Source of the DNA: an uncultured Persicobacter sp.
Lineage (GTDB): Bacteria; Bacteroidota; Bacteroidia; Cytophagales; Cyclobacteriaceae
Length of the DNA: 64,000 bases
Assembly (NCBI GenBank): GCA_947498325.1
Contig: CANMKE010000009.1
Coordinates: 1-64,000, forward strand
Direction of reading: 5' to 3'
Translations under genes and position numbers: made by a program
The notes under the pieces: model-generated
The model's input: only the letters and a program-made list of their open reading frames with translations
The model's database searches: none
What the model was told of the DNA's origin: nothing
In this document: piece after piece, positions 25,122-36,400 of the stretch
Layout: each line of letters starts with the position of its first letter
How positions within the stretch are numbered: position 1 is the stretch's first letter

Positions 25122-28082
25122 TTAAAATCCTACATCAATACCGAGGGTGTAAATCTGCGGTGTCGGGTACTGAAACTGTGCGATATTGTTTCCGATCTCT
25201 GGATCAAATCCTGTGAAGCGGGTCCAGGTAGCCAAGTTCTGCCCCTGAATAAACATGCGGACACTCGACAGCTTTGCTTTCGATACCAATTCCTGCGGAA
25301 AGCGATAACCCAGCGTTACATTACGCAAGCGGAGGAAGGAAGCATCCTCCACATCCACAGAGTTGAACTGCCGTTGGTAGCGGGGAGAAGGGATATTGGT
25401 CAGATCGCCTGGTTCCTGCCACATCTCGAGCATTACCGTGGACTGGTTGTAAGGCACATTGTGGTTTTCGATGAAGAAAGACTGGTTGTTATATAAAGAG
25501 TGGCCCAGTTGATAATTGAAGAAAAACGATAGCTCGATGCCCTTAAAACTGAGGTTATTGGTGATTCCCCCTACGTGTGGCGGGTTGGAAGTACCCCAGT
25601 CGGAAGTGGCATTATTTGAATTGTAAACTGGTGTGGGCTGCCCGAAGCTGTCGAGGTACAACGGCTGCCCATTGGCGGGGTTCACCCCTGCCCAGCCGAC
25701 CACATAATGCGAGCCGAGCGGATAGCCTACCCGAACGAGGGATGTTCCGTTTTCAAATTCCGACACCTGACCCAGGTCCAAAATTTCATTGTCGTTATAG
25801 GCATAATTCAGGCTCGTGGACCACTGAAAATCTCCTGCCACAACGTTGGTCGTATTCAGCGTGATTTCAAATCCTCGGTTACGCATCTTTCCGGCATTCT
25901 TCCGAACATTGGTAAAGCCTGAGGTCGCTGAGAGTTTTTGATCCAGGAACAGGTCTGAGGTTACGTTGTTGTAAAATTCCAGAGAGCCACTCAGTCGGTC
26001 TTTAAACATCCCAAAATCAAAACCCACATTCAGCTGCCTTGAAATTTCCCATTTTAAATCGCGGTTTCCGATGGCCAAAGGGTAAATACCACTGACGCCC
26101 CCATAGGAACTTGCCGCCGAGAAAGTCTGTGCCCGCTGAAAATCTCCCACGGAAGCATCGGTATCATCCTGGTTACCCGATGAGCCGTAGGAGGCTTTTA
26201 ACTTCAGGTCATTGATCACCGTCAGGCCATAAAACGCCTCTTCGGAAATATTCCATGAGGAGCCGACCGACCACAAGGTTGCCCAGCGGTTATTTTCCCC
26301 AAATTTGGAGGAACCATCCCGACGGATACTTGCAATGAAATTGTAGCGGTTGTTGTAGGTATAATTTCCGATCATAAAATAGGACAGCAAAGCATTTTCT
26401 GTCATCCCCCCACCTACGGAAGGGATGAAGCCGTTTCCGCCATTGCCGGGAGTAATGGCAGCGGGAGTGTTGGGTAAGTTGGGATTCAGCCCATAGCCGG
26501 TATAACCGAATGAATTTTGTTTCTTGGAAATAAATTCAGAATAAAGCCCTACGGAAAAATCATGACGGTCTATCGTCTTGGCATAGCTCACATTATTTCC
26601 CCAGATGTATTTGAAATATTTGCTTTCCGATACCCCATAAGACCCCTCACCACCTCGGGAACTCTCACCAGGGCGGGAATTGGGATCTATAAAAGATGTT
26701 GATTTTGTGGTGCGGTAGTCAATACCAATTTTGGATTGAAAAGAAAAACCCGGATAAAAATCATAAGCGACATCGAAGGTCAGGTTGGTCTTCAGCTGCC
26801 CATCTTCAAAGTTGGCTTTTTCCTGCCACTCCAGCGGGTTGGCATCCAGTGGACCATAAGTATAGTTGCCGTCCGCATCCAGTGGTGGCTGATAAGGCAT
26901 ATTCAGGGTAGAAGCAAAAGGGTTGGCCACGCTCAAAGACTCCGAAGGCAGGGTGTTCGACATCCCATACCCCACTGAAGTAACCACATTGAAACGCAGC
27001 TTTTCCGAAGCCTCATGCGAAAGGTTCATCCGTCCGGTAATCCGCTCCAGAGAAGACCCAATACCGACCCCTTGCTGCTCGAGATAACCACCAGAGATAA
27101 AAAACCTTGTCTGTCCTTTTCCGCCCTGCGCACTCAACTGATGCTGTTGGGTAAACCCCTGACGCGTTACCACATCCAGCCAGTTGGTATTATACTGACG
27201 AAGGCTGTCGAGGGAAGCCTGTGCCCCAGCAGGACGCTCTGGGTTTTCTGCGGCATAATCCCAGCCAGGACCATTCTGAATCAACCGCTCATATTCAAGC
27301 CGCTGATCTGTATTCATCATTTCATATTTCCAGTCTCCAATTCGGGACACCCCAAACTGACCAGAATAATTGAACTTCGTCTTGCCTACTTTACCTTTCT
27401 TGGAAGTAATGACAATCACCCCATTGGCCCCACGGGAACCATAAAGGGAGGTGGAAGAAGCGTCTTTCAAAACACTCACCGACTCAAAATCATTGGCATT
27501 CAGGGCTGCAAATTCGTTCGCCTCGATCGGTACTCCATCCAAGATAAAAAGTGGGGTGTTCCCACCCAGAATCGAACCATTACCACGGATACGCACCGTC
27601 GCCGAGGAACCCGGCTGCCCGGAACTCGCATTGACATACAAACCGGCGGCTTTCCCCTGCAATACCTGATCAAAAGAAGGGACAGGAACCCCTTCAATAT
27701 CGGAGGCCTCCATGGTGGAAATAGAACCTGAAAGGCGTTTTTTATTGATCTCCGTATAGCCCGTAACAACCACTTCCTCGAGCTCTTTGAAGTCCGCCTC
27801 CATCTCAAGATCAAGCTCAGACCGACCAGCCAAAGGAATCTCCTGGGCGATCAGTCCTATAAATGAAAAGACCAGCGTGGCATCTAAATTGGGCACTGAA
27901 AGGCTGTAGTTACCGTTGGCATCAGTTACAGAACCCACCGAGGTTCCTTTGATGACCACATTCACCCCTGGGAGGGGTTCGCCATTGTCGGAGGCCGTAA
28001 TTTTACCTTTGACAAGCTGTTGCGCTTGTGCATTCAGGGAAAAAATACTGCACAGGAAAAGAAAGAGAAGAATTCGCTTCAT
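25122..28082 (-). CDS. SusC/RagA-family TonB-linked outer-membrane transporter (unit 3)
   Basis: A 986-residue importer with signal peptide (ending LNAQAQ), carboxypeptidase-regulatory-like domain (VKGKITASDNGEPLPGVNV), TonB-box region LEEVVVTGYT and plug signature DASSTSLYGSRGANGVI. The barrel ends LGIDVGF. It diverges from the SusC proteins of units 1-2 throughout the plug and barrel, so its cargo is probably different. It heads a four-gene operon with susD, a Calx-beta lipoprotein and a secreted protease. A perfect 8-bp hairpin lies 30 nt upstream of the ATG. Base composition is more GC-rich than that of units 4-7. Confidence 0.96.
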   Translation of the reverse strand: MKRILLFLFLCSIFSLNAQAQQLVKGKITASDNGEPLPGVNVVIKGTSVGSVTDANGNYSLSVPNLDATLVFSFIGLIAQEIPLAGRSELDLEMEADFKELEEVVVTGYTEINKKRLSGSISTMEASDIEGVPVPSFDQVLQGKAAGLYVNASSGQPGSSATVRIRGNGSILGGNTPLFILDGVPIEANEFAALNANDFESVSVLKDASSTSLYGSRGANGVIVITSKKGKVGKTKFNYSGQFGVSRIGDWKYEMMNTDQRLEYERLIQNGPGWDYAAENPERPAGAQASLDSLRQYNTNWLDVVTRQGFTQQHQLSAQGGKGQTRFFISGGYLEQQGVGIGSSLERITGRMNLSHEASEKLRFNVVTSVGYGMSNTLPSESLSVANPFASTLNMPYQPPLDADGNYTYGPLDANPLEWQEKANFEDGQLKTNLTFDVAYDFYPGFSFQSKIGIDYRTTKSTSFIDPNSRPGESSRGGEGSYGVSESKYFKYIWGNNVSYAKTIDRHDFSVGLYSEFISKKQNSFGYTGYGLNPNLPNTPAAITPGNGGNGFIPSVGGGMTENALLSYFMIGNYTYNNRYNFIASIRRDGSSKFGENNRWATLWSVGSSWNISEEAFYGLTVINDLKLKASYGSSGNQDDTDASVGDFQRAQTFSAASSYGGVSGIYPLAIGNRDLKWEISRQLNVGFDFGMFKDRLSGSLEFYNNVTSDLFLDQKLSATSGFTNVRKNAGKMRNRGFEITLNTTNVVAGDFQWSTSLNYAYNDNEILDLGQVSEFENGTSLVRVGYPLGSHYVVGWAGVNPANGQPLYLDSFGQPTPVYNSNNATSDWGTSNPPHVGGITNNLSFKGIELSFFFNYQLGHSLYNNQSFFIENHNVPYNQSTVMLEMWQEPGDLTNIPSPRYQRQFNSVDVEDASFLRLRNVTLGYRFPQELVSKAKLSSVRMFIQGQNLATWTRFTGFDPEIGNNIAQFQYPTPQIYTLGIDVGF

Positions 28083-28398
28083 GTATATAGGTTAAGTGTT
28101 GGGCAATTATTTTGAGTGGTAGGCCACTCAATTGGTTTTGGCTCTTCAACACCTTTCCTTTACACAGCCAATTCATACTTTTTACGTATGGATGATTTTA
28201 CGGAATATCAGATGTGAAGTTTTGAGTTTTTTTTATCAAAAATTAGATTGCCAAGGGGGTTACCTTTCAAAATAAGTAGTTTAAACCACGCTATTGATGA
28301 GGTGTATTCAAGTTTTAGTTTACCCCTAAGCAACAGGCTGAAAATTATGAATGTAAGAAATGAAGAGGAGGGATAGGTTTGGGGATTAAGGCCACCTG
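28083..28398. other. Gap between lone susC (unit 4) and susC unit 3
   Basis: No gene is visible. It contains the leader hairpin at 28112-28131. No terminator with a T-tract follows the unit 4 gene, so read-through from unit 4 into unit 3 is possible. Confidence 0.55.
28112..28131 (-). promoter_or_regulatory. Leader hairpin or operator of susC unit 3
   Basis: Perfect 8-bp inverted repeat TTGAGTGG / CCACTCAA with a 4-nt loop, about 30 nt upstream of the susC ATG. There is no T-tract, so it is not an ordinary terminator. Confidence 0.45.
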
Positions 28399-31300
28399 CT
28401 ACAGGTTAGCCTTCACATTGAATCCGAAAGTTGCCACAGAAGGCAGTGCACCACCTCCCAATCCCTGAATATTTCCAATGTCAGTAACTACCGTCTCAGG
28501 GTCAAAACCATCTTTATCCAACCCCCAAATGCCGAGGTTACGACCAAAAAAGCCTAATAGGATACGCTCAAAAGGTCCAATGACTGAGTTGGGTAAAGTA
28601 TAACCAAAAGAAAGCTCCCGCAATTTGATATAAGAAGCCGTAAAGACATTTTGAGCATTTGGCCCACCATAGTGATCCATCGCCCAGCTTTCGGCATCAA
28701 CGGCAATCGTGTTTATTTTACCTCCCTCGGAAACACCAGGAAGTATAAGACCATCTTCACGAATGCTGCCTGTTGCAGTCTCTGCCAACATGCCCGAATA
28801 CATCCCAAACATATGATTGGAGGAAAAGAAAGCACCTCCCTGCTGTATATCCACCAAAAAGCCAGCATCAAATCCTTTGTAACTGAAGTGGTTGCTGAGC
28901 CCGAGATTATAATTGGGAAGTACAGCACCTAATACCTCGTGTGATTGAGATCGCTCATACAATCCACGATCATTCACAGTAGCTTGCCCATTTTCATGAT
29001 AGACATAATTGGAACCATTTATTGCCCCAAAAGACTCTCCCACCGATGCAATCGTTGAAACTCCAAAAAGTCCTTCTGTTAAAGCGTAAGTATCTATACC
29101 ATCACTCAAACTTTCCACTTTATTAATATTCTTTGAGAAATTCACACTCATCTCCCATCGAAAATCCGCTGACATCACAGGCGTAGCATTAAGCATCAAT
29201 TCAATCCCTCGATTAGACATTTCCCCAGCCTGAACCACACTGTAATCTAATCCAGTGTTTGGTGACAACTCATAAGTTGTGATCAAATCCTTTGTCCGAC
29301 TGCTATAATAAGTCAGGTCGAAGCCCAAACGATTATTCAAAAAGGAAGAACCTAAACCAATTTCCCAAGTGTTTGTTGTTTCAAAGCCAAGTTCAGGCCC
29401 TGTTCTTACGATCATTGAAGCTACATCAATATATTCAAAAGCAGAATAATCACCTACCTTGCCCCATCCTGCCCGCACACTACCATTATCCCACCAATCA
29501 AAATCCTGAAAAAAAGGCAATTCGGTAAAAATAACGGAGGCTGTTAAAGAAGGAGAAACAAAAGAATTTTCATCTGTTATAACATCAGCTGCAAAATCTT
29601 TTCTTAACGTTCCACTCAAGTAGACAGTATGCTTGTATCCGAGGGAAAAGCTACCAAAAACAGAACGAAACCGCTTCTCAATATCTAATGTGTTTGTATT
29701 AGCTACATTGGCAGAATTCTCAATAGTGTAAACGTTGGGCAGAACCAATCCTCCTACCGAGTTTGCACTTTCCCTATTTTGAGATTGATCCATTTGATTC
29801 ACTCCCACATGAGCATTTAGCTGAAGATCTCTAATCAATTCCTTACTATAAGACAACAGTCCTTCGATATTCAGCTCCCGGAAATTAACCGTTGACTCTC
29901 CATAATATGACTGCGAAACAGAACCTACTGCTATCCGTTCTTGCGTACTCATTTCGTATTGATCAAAATAGGTCCGTCCTCTTAGTTTCAGTCCATCGAT
30001 AATGATCCATTCCAGTCCCACATTTCCAAAAATACGGTTGCGATCATCATTTTGGTAATTCTCCTTTCTTATCCAATAAGGGTTATCCGAATGAGTAGGC
30101 CTCGGATCGGTCCAAGCCCTTCTATTCCATGTCCGTTGCGAGCCATCTTCATTTTTATGATTCCTCAATGCAGCCATATCGTTCTGACGGTGACCAAACT
30201 GGATAAATTGCTTCATCACATTATTGTTGTCGTATCCCGTTTCCCCACGACCTTTCACCTTGGTATTATTCAAATTAATCACTGTGTTTGCCGTCAAGCG
30301 TTTATGAAGACGGTAAGATCCATTAAACGAAACAATATTTTTATTCCATTCTGAATTAGGCATATAGCCCGATGCAGTGGAATTCGTATAGCCCAAACGA
30401 AAGGCTCCTTTATCATTATTGCCTGTTAAAGCCACTGTATTGTTGAACGTTACCCCTGTTTCAAAAAAAGAGGAGACATCATTCTCAGGAGCTTTCCATT
30501 CTGACGTCCCCGTAATCTTGGAACCCCTGATGGGTGAGTCCTCAATATTGTTCCATAAAACAACCTGTTGCTCTTCATAAGCAGGCCCCCAAGACCAATC
30601 ATAGTCATAATCAGGCATCAAGTAATCAGTTCCTCCAATATTTGTAGCCGTGAATCCATTCCCTCCACCATACAGTCGTTGAAGCTTGGGCATCATATTC
30701 ACCTTTTCAAAAATCACCGAAGAATTGACCGAAACACCGATACCTTTTTTATCTCTTTTGCCTGGTTTTGTTGAAATGATTATCACCCCATTTGCTCCTC
30801 GAACCCCATAAAGGGCGGTCGCTGCGGGTCCTTTCAACACATTCAGCGACTCTACATCCTCGGGATTAATGTCCTGTGCCATATTTCCATAATCATAACC
30901 TCCGTCACCACGGCTGATATCCTCCGCATTATAGGAATTATTGTTTAGCGGCACGCCATCCACTACAAATAGTGGCTGATTATTACCCAAAATGGAGTTG
31001 ACCCCACGTACCAAAAGTCGATAAGAACCTGCCATATTCCCCGTAGAGCCTGAAACCTGTACTCCTGCAACTTTCCCAGAAACAGCGGCCAATACATTCG
31101 TTGATTGAGCAGTGGTTAATTCACTCGATGAGATTTCCTGAGTCGCATAACCCAAAGAGGATTTTTTCCTTGTAATATCTAAAGCAGTGCTTACCTCACT
31201 TTTTAACTGTATAAGATCAGCAGTCATATTTACATTAACCTCAGATTGACTTCCTACATTCACTTCCTCAGTAAGGAAGCCCTCGAAAGAAAAGACAAGA

Positions 31301-31509
31301 ATAGCATTTGGCTCAGAAATATGCATTGAAAAACGACCATCGATATCCGTAATGGTAGAAAGCGATTGTTTTTTGAGCAAGACATTCACACCTGCCAACG
31401 GATCACCATTTTCTTTAGAGGTAACTATTCCTGATACCTCTTGCTTTTGAGCAAAAACAGTAGACACCGCAAAAAATATCGCCACGGCAAGGCATAAAAC
31501 TTTATTCAT
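28399..31509 (-). CDS. Lone, partly eroded SusC/RagA-family transporter (unit 4)
   Basis: A 1036-residue SusC-like protein with an intact reading frame, signal peptide (ending VSTVFAQ), carboxypeptidase-regulatory-like domain, plug signature GPAATALYGVRGANGVI and a full-length barrel. It is a paralogue of the unit 5 SusC: long matching phrases include NGVIIISTKPG against NGVIMITTKKG, and GIGVSVNSSV in both. Three things are odd. No susD follows. The TonB-box region, TEVVVTALG in unit 5, reads KSEVSTALD. The last residue is Leu (FGFNVKANL) instead of the aromatic residue used for barrel assembly. It may be a decaying duplicate, or use the SusD of unit 5. Confidence 0.88.
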   Translation of the reverse strand: MNKVLCLAVAIFFAVSTVFAQKQEVSGIVTSKENGDPLAGVNVLLKKQSLSTITDIDGRFSMHISEPNAILVFSFEGFLTEEVNVGSQSEVNVNMTADLIQLKSEVSTALDITRKKSSLGYATQEISSSELTTAQSTNVLAAVSGKVAGVQVSGSTGNMAGSYRLLVRGVNSILGNNQPLFVVDGVPLNNNSYNAEDISRGDGGYDYGNMAQDINPEDVESLNVLKGPAATALYGVRGANGVIIISTKPGKRDKKGIGVSVNSSVIFEKVNMMPKLQRLYGGGNGFTATNIGGTDYLMPDYDYDWSWGPAYEEQQVVLWNNIEDSPIRGSKITGTSEWKAPENDVSSFFETGVTFNNTVALTGNNDKGAFRLGYTNSTASGYMPNSEWNKNIVSFNGSYRLHKRLTANTVINLNNTKVKGRGETGYDNNNVMKQFIQFGHRQNDMAALRNHKNEDGSQRTWNRRAWTDPRPTHSDNPYWIRKENYQNDDRNRIFGNVGLEWIIIDGLKLRGRTYFDQYEMSTQERIAVGSVSQSYYGESTVNFRELNIEGLLSYSKELIRDLQLNAHVGVNQMDQSQNRESANSVGGLVLPNVYTIENSANVANTNTLDIEKRFRSVFGSFSLGYKHTVYLSGTLRKDFAADVITDENSFVSPSLTASVIFTELPFFQDFDWWDNGSVRAGWGKVGDYSAFEYIDVASMIVRTGPELGFETTNTWEIGLGSSFLNNRLGFDLTYYSSRTKDLITTYELSPNTGLDYSVVQAGEMSNRGIELMLNATPVMSADFRWEMSVNFSKNINKVESLSDGIDTYALTEGLFGVSTIASVGESFGAINGSNYVYHENGQATVNDRGLYERSQSHEVLGAVLPNYNLGLSNHFSYKGFDAGFLVDIQQGGAFFSSNHMFGMYSGMLAETATGSIREDGLILPGVSEGGKINTIAVDAESWAMDHYGGPNAQNVFTASYIKLRELSFGYTLPNSVIGPFERILLGFFGRNLGIWGLDKDGFDPETVVTDIGNIQGLGGGALPSVATFGFNVKANL

Positions 31510-31777
31510 AGTGGTTAAGGTTGAGTGATAATTAAATATAAAAATAAGATTTAAATTATTTTCAATAAACCCATTTTAACCTAAGTGTATATTTGAATTC
31601 ATACAATGCACATGTATCAATTGAAAGCAATCGAGTTGATGGCTGGTGCAAGAGAATCTCCTTCACAAGTGCACCTTCCTCGGTAAGACGATTAACTTCC
31701 CCCACCTACCTGCACCATCTACAGTATTGCTTTCTGTTATGTGGTTGGCACTACTCCCCCCACTACGGACGTGCACC
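31510..31777. other. Gap upstream of lone susC (unit 4)
   Basis: About 270 bp without a gene. An imperfect inverted repeat (ATAATTAAAT / ATTTAAATTAT, near 31527-31560) lies just upstream of the ATG. No promoter was recognised. Confidence 0.5.
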
Positions 31778-31814
31778 AAAAAGAAAAGCCATCGCAATTT
31801 ATGCGATGGCTTTC
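31778..31814 (-). terminator. Terminator of susCD unit 5
   Basis: AAAGCCATCGCA / TGCGATGGCTTT, a perfect 12-bp stem with a 5-nt loop. On the minus strand it runs into a T-rich stretch. It lies 36 bp beyond the susD stop and separates unit 5 from the lone susC. Confidence 0.85.
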
Positions 31815-31849
31815 AATGATTTATTTAATGGTAATATGCACTTTGATTA

Positions 31850-33457
31850 TCAAGGCATCCACCAAACTTTGGTATCAAGGCTGTTACCACCCAATACACT
31901 AACACCCGCTTTGTAACCGTCTTCGTTCAACAAGAATTCTTCTTGAGAGAAGTTCAAACGTGCAGGCATTTCAGTTAAATCTGGCACAAGAGGCTCAAAC
32001 TCAAATGATTCGCCATCCTCATTTACGTATGTTACATCACCAGGCATAATGATTGTCATTGGGTAACCTGTTCTGCGGTATTCAGCCCAAGCTTCTGCTG
32101 GCTGAAGGTACAATGCGATATACTTTTGAGTCAATACTGTTTCCATGCTTGCTGCAGGCAATGCTGCCACATATGCATCAATTTTAGTTTCCTCAACACC
32201 CCAACGTTCCATCGAAGCGCGTACACCTTTTTCGTAGTACATCTGATCCCAGTTGTTTACTTCAGAAAGTAAGAAACAAAGTTCAGCATACTCCATAAGC
32301 ACCTCAGAAAAATCAACTTTCAATACTCCTTGGCTTGGCAAAGAGGTAAATGGGCTTACTTCTGATGCGATACCGTTATCCAAACCGTAAGGCTGACCTA
32401 CATACTTAGACAAATCGTCAAGCTCAGGAACGATACCTGCTTTGATCGCTTCAGTAGTTGTTCCTACAGGAGAAGCAAATTTCTGAAGGCGAGGATCTAC
32501 AAGACCTGCAAATGGGTTGTTCATTGGTGTTGTGCCATCAGGCTTAACATCCAATCCTTTCAACAAATCAACAAATGAATTTGCTACCGCAAAGTCAGTA
32601 CGGTTAGATACGAAGAAGGCACCGTATTTTGGAGCACCTTTCAACGCAAAAGCGTCATAAGTATAAGCAGCAGTGTGATCATTGCTTTCCATCACACCAG
32701 AAGCAACCGCTTCAGTAATATGCTTATCAGCTAATGTTTGATCTTTCGCTCTCATACGAACAGCTACACGAACACGTAAAGAGTTTGCGAAACGTTTCCA
32801 AGCTTCTGCATTACCACCGAAGATGTAATCTCTTTCAGTAAATACTGGCTTAGAAGTATCGATCATCTCTGCTGCCGCTTTCAACTCATTCAATAAATCT
32901 GGGTAGATTTCTTCAGCTGAAACATATTTTGGAGCAGGGTACATTGCAATGTTCAACGCCTGAAAATCGGCATTTTCAGCACCTGTAGTATGGTAAGGAA
33001 CCGCACCGTAAGAATCCGCCAAAATTTGGAAAGTCCAAGCTTTAAGGATCATGGCTGCAGCTGCCTGGTTATCAGGATCACCATAAGCAAGCGCATAACT
33101 TCCTGACAATTCTGGATCTTGAGCAATCTCAATCACACGCTGAATGTCATTCAAAGAAGTATAAATACGTTTCCATGAACTGTTGTTATTGTTCTCTCTG
33201 TACTGGAAACGATCTTCTTCCGTATAGTTACGCTGTGCCCAATATTGTACCCAAGAGTTTACACCTCTACCAGAGAACATCCACTCATCACGCAACTCAT
33301 CTACAATCGCACGTGTTCCACCGTACATCAATGAATAAGTTGGTACAACCTCAGGGGCGTTATTGTTAGTGTTGGCTTCCTCAAATCCTTGAGTACAACC
33401 TGTGGCCAAGGTGCCTAAGACACCTACGCCTAATACTATTTTATTAAATAATTTCAT
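31850..33457 (-). CDS. SusD-like lipoprotein, SusD-like_2 type (unit 5)
   Basis: A 535-residue lipoprotein (signal ending GTLATGC). It belongs to the divergent SusD-like family (Pfam SusD-like_2 type) rather than the classical RagB form: it opens GFEEANTNNNAPEVVPTYSL, has SWKRIYTSLNDIQRVIEIA in the N-terminal helical repeats and lacks the usual IPxxE-NP-QNxGY ending. The region LMEYAELCFLLSEV corresponds to the conserved core helix. It lies 18 bp after the unit 5 susC. Such divergent SusDs pair with SusC proteins of the 'ALGITR' type seen here. The substrate is unknown. Confidence 0.92.
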   Translation of the reverse strand: MKLFNKIVLGVGVLGTLATGCTQGFEEANTNNNAPEVVPTYSLMYGGTRAIVDELRDEWMFSGRGVNSWVQYWAQRNYTEEDRFQYRENNNNSSWKRIYTSLNDIQRVIEIAQDPELSGSYALAYGDPDNQAAAAMILKAWTFQILADSYGAVPYHTTGAENADFQALNIAMYPAPKYVSAEEIYPDLLNELKAAAEMIDTSKPVFTERDYIFGGNAEAWKRFANSLRVRVAVRMRAKDQTLADKHITEAVASGVMESNDHTAAYTYDAFALKGAPKYGAFFVSNRTDFAVANSFVDLLKGLDVKPDGTTPMNNPFAGLVDPRLQKFASPVGTTTEAIKAGIVPELDDLSKYVGQPYGLDNGIASEVSPFTSLPSQGVLKVDFSEVLMEYAELCFLLSEVNNWDQMYYEKGVRASMERWGVEETKIDAYVAALPAASMETVLTQKYIALYLQPAEAWAEYRRTGYPMTIIMPGDVTYVNEDGESFEFEPLVPDLTEMPARLNFSQEEFLLNEDGYKAGVSVLGGNSLDTKVWWMP

Positions 33458-33475
33458 TTGGAGTCACTTTAAGAA

Positions 33476-36400
33476 TTAGAAGTTTGCAGAAACATTGAAT
33501 CCGAAGGTTGCAGTTGATGGCAAAGCACCACCTTCAATACCTTGAATATTACCAGAAGAAGTTACTGCAGTTTCTGGATCGAAGTTTTCATTATCCAATC
33601 CCCAGATCGCAAGGTTACGACCGAATGCACCTACACGAACTTTCTGGAAAGGACCGATCAATGATTTTGGCAAAGAGTAACCGATGGTTACCTCTCTCAA
33701 CTTCATGTAAGAAGCGTCAAAGATGTTTTGTGCATCTGCTCTTGAGTAATGGTCAGTACCATATCTGTAAGCTGAGATGTTCGTCTCATTTTCTTTCACG
33801 TCAGTAACAGTGTAGTTACCTTCTTCATCATAAGTTACTGTACCCGTTACGGTGTTAGGCAATACAAGGCCATCCTCACGCATACCGTTAACAGTAGTTG
33901 CTTCAATCATACCTGAGTACATACCCCACATGTTTGAAGTTGACCAGTAGCTACCACCTTGCTGAACATCGATCAATACCGAAGCATCAAATCCTTTGTA
34001 AGAGAAAGCATTTCTGAAACCTAAGTTGAAATCTGGCATAACAGTACCCAAAACTTGAGCTTCGCGAGTTTGCAAGTAACGACCTGTAGCATCTACTACT
34101 TTACGTCCTTGATCGTCATAGATGAAATCAGTACCCATGATTGCTCCGTAAGCCTCACCTACTTTTGCGTTTACAGATACCAAGAATGGTGCATTTGCAA
34201 TACGGTAGTTTTTCAACTTTTCTTCGTCATCCAATTTCACCAATTTGTTTCTGTTTCTTGCGAAGTTTACAGAAGCATTCCAGTTAAATCCATTATCAGA
34301 ACGAACGATATCACCACCTAAAACAAACTCAATACCTTTGTTGGTCATCTCACCAGCATTCATCTTTTGGTAGTAGTAACCTGTTGAACCTGATACTGCT
34401 GCTGATACAATCTGATCAACTGTTTTCATGTCATAATAAGTAACATCGAAAGTCAAGCGATTGTCAAGGAAGCTACCTTCCAAACCAACTTCCCAAGAGT
34501 AAGTAGACTCAGGCTTCAAGTTTGGCTCAAGGTAAGTATTAGGGATAGAGTAGTCAGGACCAGAGTTATCGATGTTGGTATAAACTTCTCTCAATTGGTA
34601 AGGATCAGTATCGTTACCTACTTTCGCCCAACCAACACGTGCTTTCAAGAAGTTGATTCCTGAGATATCTTGGATTGATGGCAATTCAGAAACAACAAAC
34701 GACCCCGTTACAGATGGGTAGAAGTAAGAGTTATTCGCTTCAGGAAGTGTTGAAGACCAGTCGTTACGAGCCGTTGCATCCAAATACAACATGCTTTTGT
34801 AACCCAAAGAAACATTACCAAATACGGAAGTAACAATCTTGTTAGAAGAGAAAGCAGATACAACAGGAGCGTCTACAGAGTTATCTACAGAATACAAGCC
34901 TGGCAATACCAAACCACCTGAAGTTTCCATTGTATTACGACGGTAATTCTCAACACGCTTATTCACACCTAACATTGCGCTAAGGTTGAAATCATCGTTG
35001 ATTTGCTTCGTGTAGTTCGCCATACCTTCAAAGTTCATTTCTGAACGAACACGAACAGTTTCACCAAAGTATGATTGCGCTTGTGAACCTACTGCAGTAC
35101 GCTCATATGCACGGAAAGTATAACCGTCATAATAAACTTTACCACTTACGTTCAATCCGTCAATTACTTCATAGTTCAATCCGAAGTTACCGAACAAACG
35201 GTCACGCTCATCATTCTGGTAGTTCTCGTAACGAGTCCAGTAAGGGTTATCAGAATACTGAGGGTTAGGGTTATCAAATGCAATACGGTTCCAAGTTCTT
35301 TGGCTACCATCAGCATTTTTATAGTTTGACAAACGCTTCATATCCAACTGACGCTGACCCCACTGACCGAACTGCTGCATTACGTTTCCGCCATCGTAAC
35401 CTGTACCTGGACGTCCCAAAGCTTCAGTACGAACGAAAGAAACATTTGAATTAGCAGTCAATCGCTTATGCAATTTGTAATCTCCTGAAAAGTTGAATGA
35501 ATTTTTCTTCAATTCAGAATTTGGCATATAACCGTTAGATGTCAAGTTGGTGTACGACAAACGGAAACGACCTTTATCATTCGCACCGTTCAATGCTACA
35601 CTGTTAGACAATGCCACACCTGTTTCAAAGAAGTCAACTACATCATTGTCTGGAGCTTTCCACTCACGAGTTTCAATGACTTTATAACCATTTGCATCAT
35701 CAATACCATCCCAATGAACAACATTCATTTGGCCATCGTATTTTGGCCCCCAAGACTCATCCATTCTATAAAGAGGAATCAAGTTACCGTCCTGCTCTGT
35801 AAAGTCTCCAAGACCACCACCGTATGAACGCTGTAATTTTTGGATTCTGTTTACTTTCTCAAAAGTTACAGAAGAATTTACCGATACACCGATACCTTGC
35901 TTTCTTGTTCCTTTTTTAGTTGTAATCATGATTACACCATTGGCTGCACGAGAACCGTAAAGTGCCGCTGCCGATGGGCCTTTCAATACGTTCATCGACT
36001 CGATATCCTCAGGGTTGATGTCATTCGCCATCCCACCGTAGTCATATCCACCTGCACCACGCGCTGCATTCGTAGAGTTAAAGTCAGAGTTATCAATCGG
36101 CACACCATCAATCACATACAATGGTTGGTTGTTACCTGTAACGGAGTTAGCACCACGAATCAATACACGCTGCGAACCACCCATGTTACCTGTACCGCCA
36201 GAAATCTGAACACCAGCAACCTTACCAGACAAACCTGCCATAGCGTTTACTGATTGTCCTGCAGTCAAATCTTTTGACCCTACTTCCTGAACTGCATAAC
36301 CAAGAGATGCTTTCTCTCTGGTAATACCAAGTGCTGTTACAACAACTTCAGTCAACTGCTTGATATCCGCCGTCATGGTCATGTTAATCGTAGATTGGCT

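Noticed and set aside
27015-27731. 238-codon plus-strand frame antisense to susC of unit 3
   Set aside because: Entirely inside a confident SusC gene; no start context or domain.
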